Assembly (NCBI RefSeq): GCF_001590685.1 | Contig: NZ_CP014616.1 | Coordinates: 805,001 to 869,000, forward strand | Direction: 5' to 3' | Length of the DNA: 64,000 nt | From: Sporosarcina psychrophila | Lineage (GTDB): Bacteria; Bacillota; Bacilli; Bacillales_A; Planococcaceae | Shown here: piece after piece, positions 63,403 through 64,000 of the stretch | Numbering within the stretch: the stretch's first letter is position 1 | Layout: the number at the start of each line of letters is the position of its first letter | Translations under genes and position numbers: made by a program | Notes under the pieces: generated by a model | The model's database searches: none | The model's input: only the letters and a program-made list of their open reading frames with translations | Told to the model about the DNA's origin: nothing

Positions 63403-64000
63403 ATGCCGAAATCCGGGAACTTGAAGAAAGTCGTTGTGTTAGGCGGCGGAACTGGTTTATCCACTTTGCTACGCGGATTGAAAAATTACCCTGTCGATTT
63501 GACTGCGGTCGTTACAGTAGCTGATGATGGCGGCAGTTCGGGCAGACTTCTTGACGAATATGACATACCACCTCCGGGTGATATTCGTAAAGTGATGGCA
63601 GCGCTTTCAGATGTTGAGCCATTAATCGAAGAAATGTTTGAATACCGCTTTGCTACTTCAGAGGATTTGAAAGGTCATTCACTCGGTAATCTTATGCTGG
63701 CTGCTATGACGGATATCACAGGTGATTTCGCACGAGCAGTCGAACAAATGAGCAGGGTACTAAACATAAAAGGGAAAGTATTACCAGCCGCTAATCAGCG
63801 GATCACATTGCACGCAGAACTCGAAGACGGTACAATCGTGACGGGTGAATCGAAAATACCGGTTTACGAACGTAAAATTCGTAAAGTGTATTTATCACCA
63901 CAAGAAGTTGAACCGTTACCTGAAACAATAGAGGCAATAAATTCTGCTGACCTGATCATTATTGGCCCAGGCAGCCTATATACAAGCATCTTGCCGGCAC
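63403..64000 (+). CDS. yvcK: Gluconeogenesis factor YvcK, 5' part
   Basis: Partial: continues past the window end; about 199 codons are seen. N-terminal nucleotide-binding LGGGTGLSTLLRGLK near 13-27, VTVADDGGSSGRL near 38-50, PPPGDIRKVMAALSD near 56, and LGNLMLAAMTDITGDF. The family (CofD-like fold) binds UDP-sugars and is needed for growth on gluconeogenic carbon and for cell shape in B. subtilis. ATG at 63403, four bases after the rapZ stop, behind AAAGGA. Confidence 0.95.
   Translation, partial: MPKSGNLKKVVVLGGGTGLSTLLRGLKNYPVDLTAVVTVADDGGSSGRLLDEYDIPPPGDIRKVMAALSDVEPLIEEMFEYRFATSEDLKGHSLGNLMLAAMTDITGDFARAVEQMSRVLNIKGKVLPAANQRITLHAELEDGTIVTGESKIPVYERKIRKVYLSPQEVEPLPETIEAINSADLIIIGPGSLYTSILPA

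Overview
The window reads as a chromosomal stretch of a Gram-positive, spore-forming Bacillales bacterium. Gene content and order resemble Bacillus subtilis but with the texture of Planococcaceae (a Sporosarcina-like genus is my best guess; this is an inference from gene content, the tRNA cluster and the repeat-rich spacers, not a database match). Almost all genes are ordinary core genes. I see no prophage, no intact insertion sequence, no CRISPR array and no secondary-metabolite cluster.

Layout. 1-4097: the 3' part of a 23S rRNA gene, a 5S rRNA gene with its own promoter in the spacer, and a run of 18 tRNA genes ending in a terminator. 4240-15750: housekeeping genes, namely queG and trmL (tRNA modification), a purine permease behind paired PurR-like boxes, an aldo/keto reductase, a soluble chemoreceptor, a pseudouridine synthase, a bdbC-thioredoxin thiol pair, and a yhcX-type GNAT-nitrilase fusion. 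15750-19650: rsgA, a hidden 22-residue hydrophobic peptide gene with its own promoter and terminator, a CorC/CNNM-type membrane protein and a repeat-rich spacer. 19680-30430: the bmrC-bmrD multidrug ABC transporter behind an attenuator-like leader, then yheE, yheB, yheA, hemZ and yhaR. 30430-46980: mgsA, a small HTH regulator behind a tandem operator, yhaQ-yhaP, the nuclease set yhaO-yhaN-yhaM, prsA, hpr (scoC), yhaH, trpP with a TRAP-like leader, hit, ecsA-ecsB. 47160-64000: uvrB-uvrA, a yvlB-like gene, a decayed cell-wall amidase, hprK-lgt-yvoD-ppaX-yvoF, a TPR protein, trxB, and yvcI-rapZ-yvcK, which runs off the end. The yhe/yha/ecs block and the uvr/hprK/trxB block lie far apart in B. subtilis, so a rearrangement boundary falls near 46980-47160.

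Functional themes: translation (rRNA, tRNA, queG, trmL, rsgA, RluA-type enzyme), DNA and RNA quality control (uvrBA, yhaONM), secretion and thiol folding (prsA, bdbC, ecsAB, lgt), and carbon control (hprK, ppaX, rapZ, yvcK, mgsA).

What is unusual lies between the genes. (i) A compact unit at 17167-17365 encodes a hydrophobic 22-mer whose ribosome-binding site and terminator loop can each pair with the coding sequence, an architecture like type I toxin mRNAs. (ii) Two arrays of 21-bp repeats with a shared core lie at 15838-15935 and 30521-30640. (iii) Three families of palindromic dispersed repeats are present, one in four tandem copies next to trxB with another family nested inside it. (iv) Several candidate regulatory leaders can be read directly: a bmr leader, a trpP TRAP site, a tandem 16-bp operator, and a terminator-like hairpin ending exactly at the yhaR start codon. 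All structures were read by eye; no folding or database search was run.
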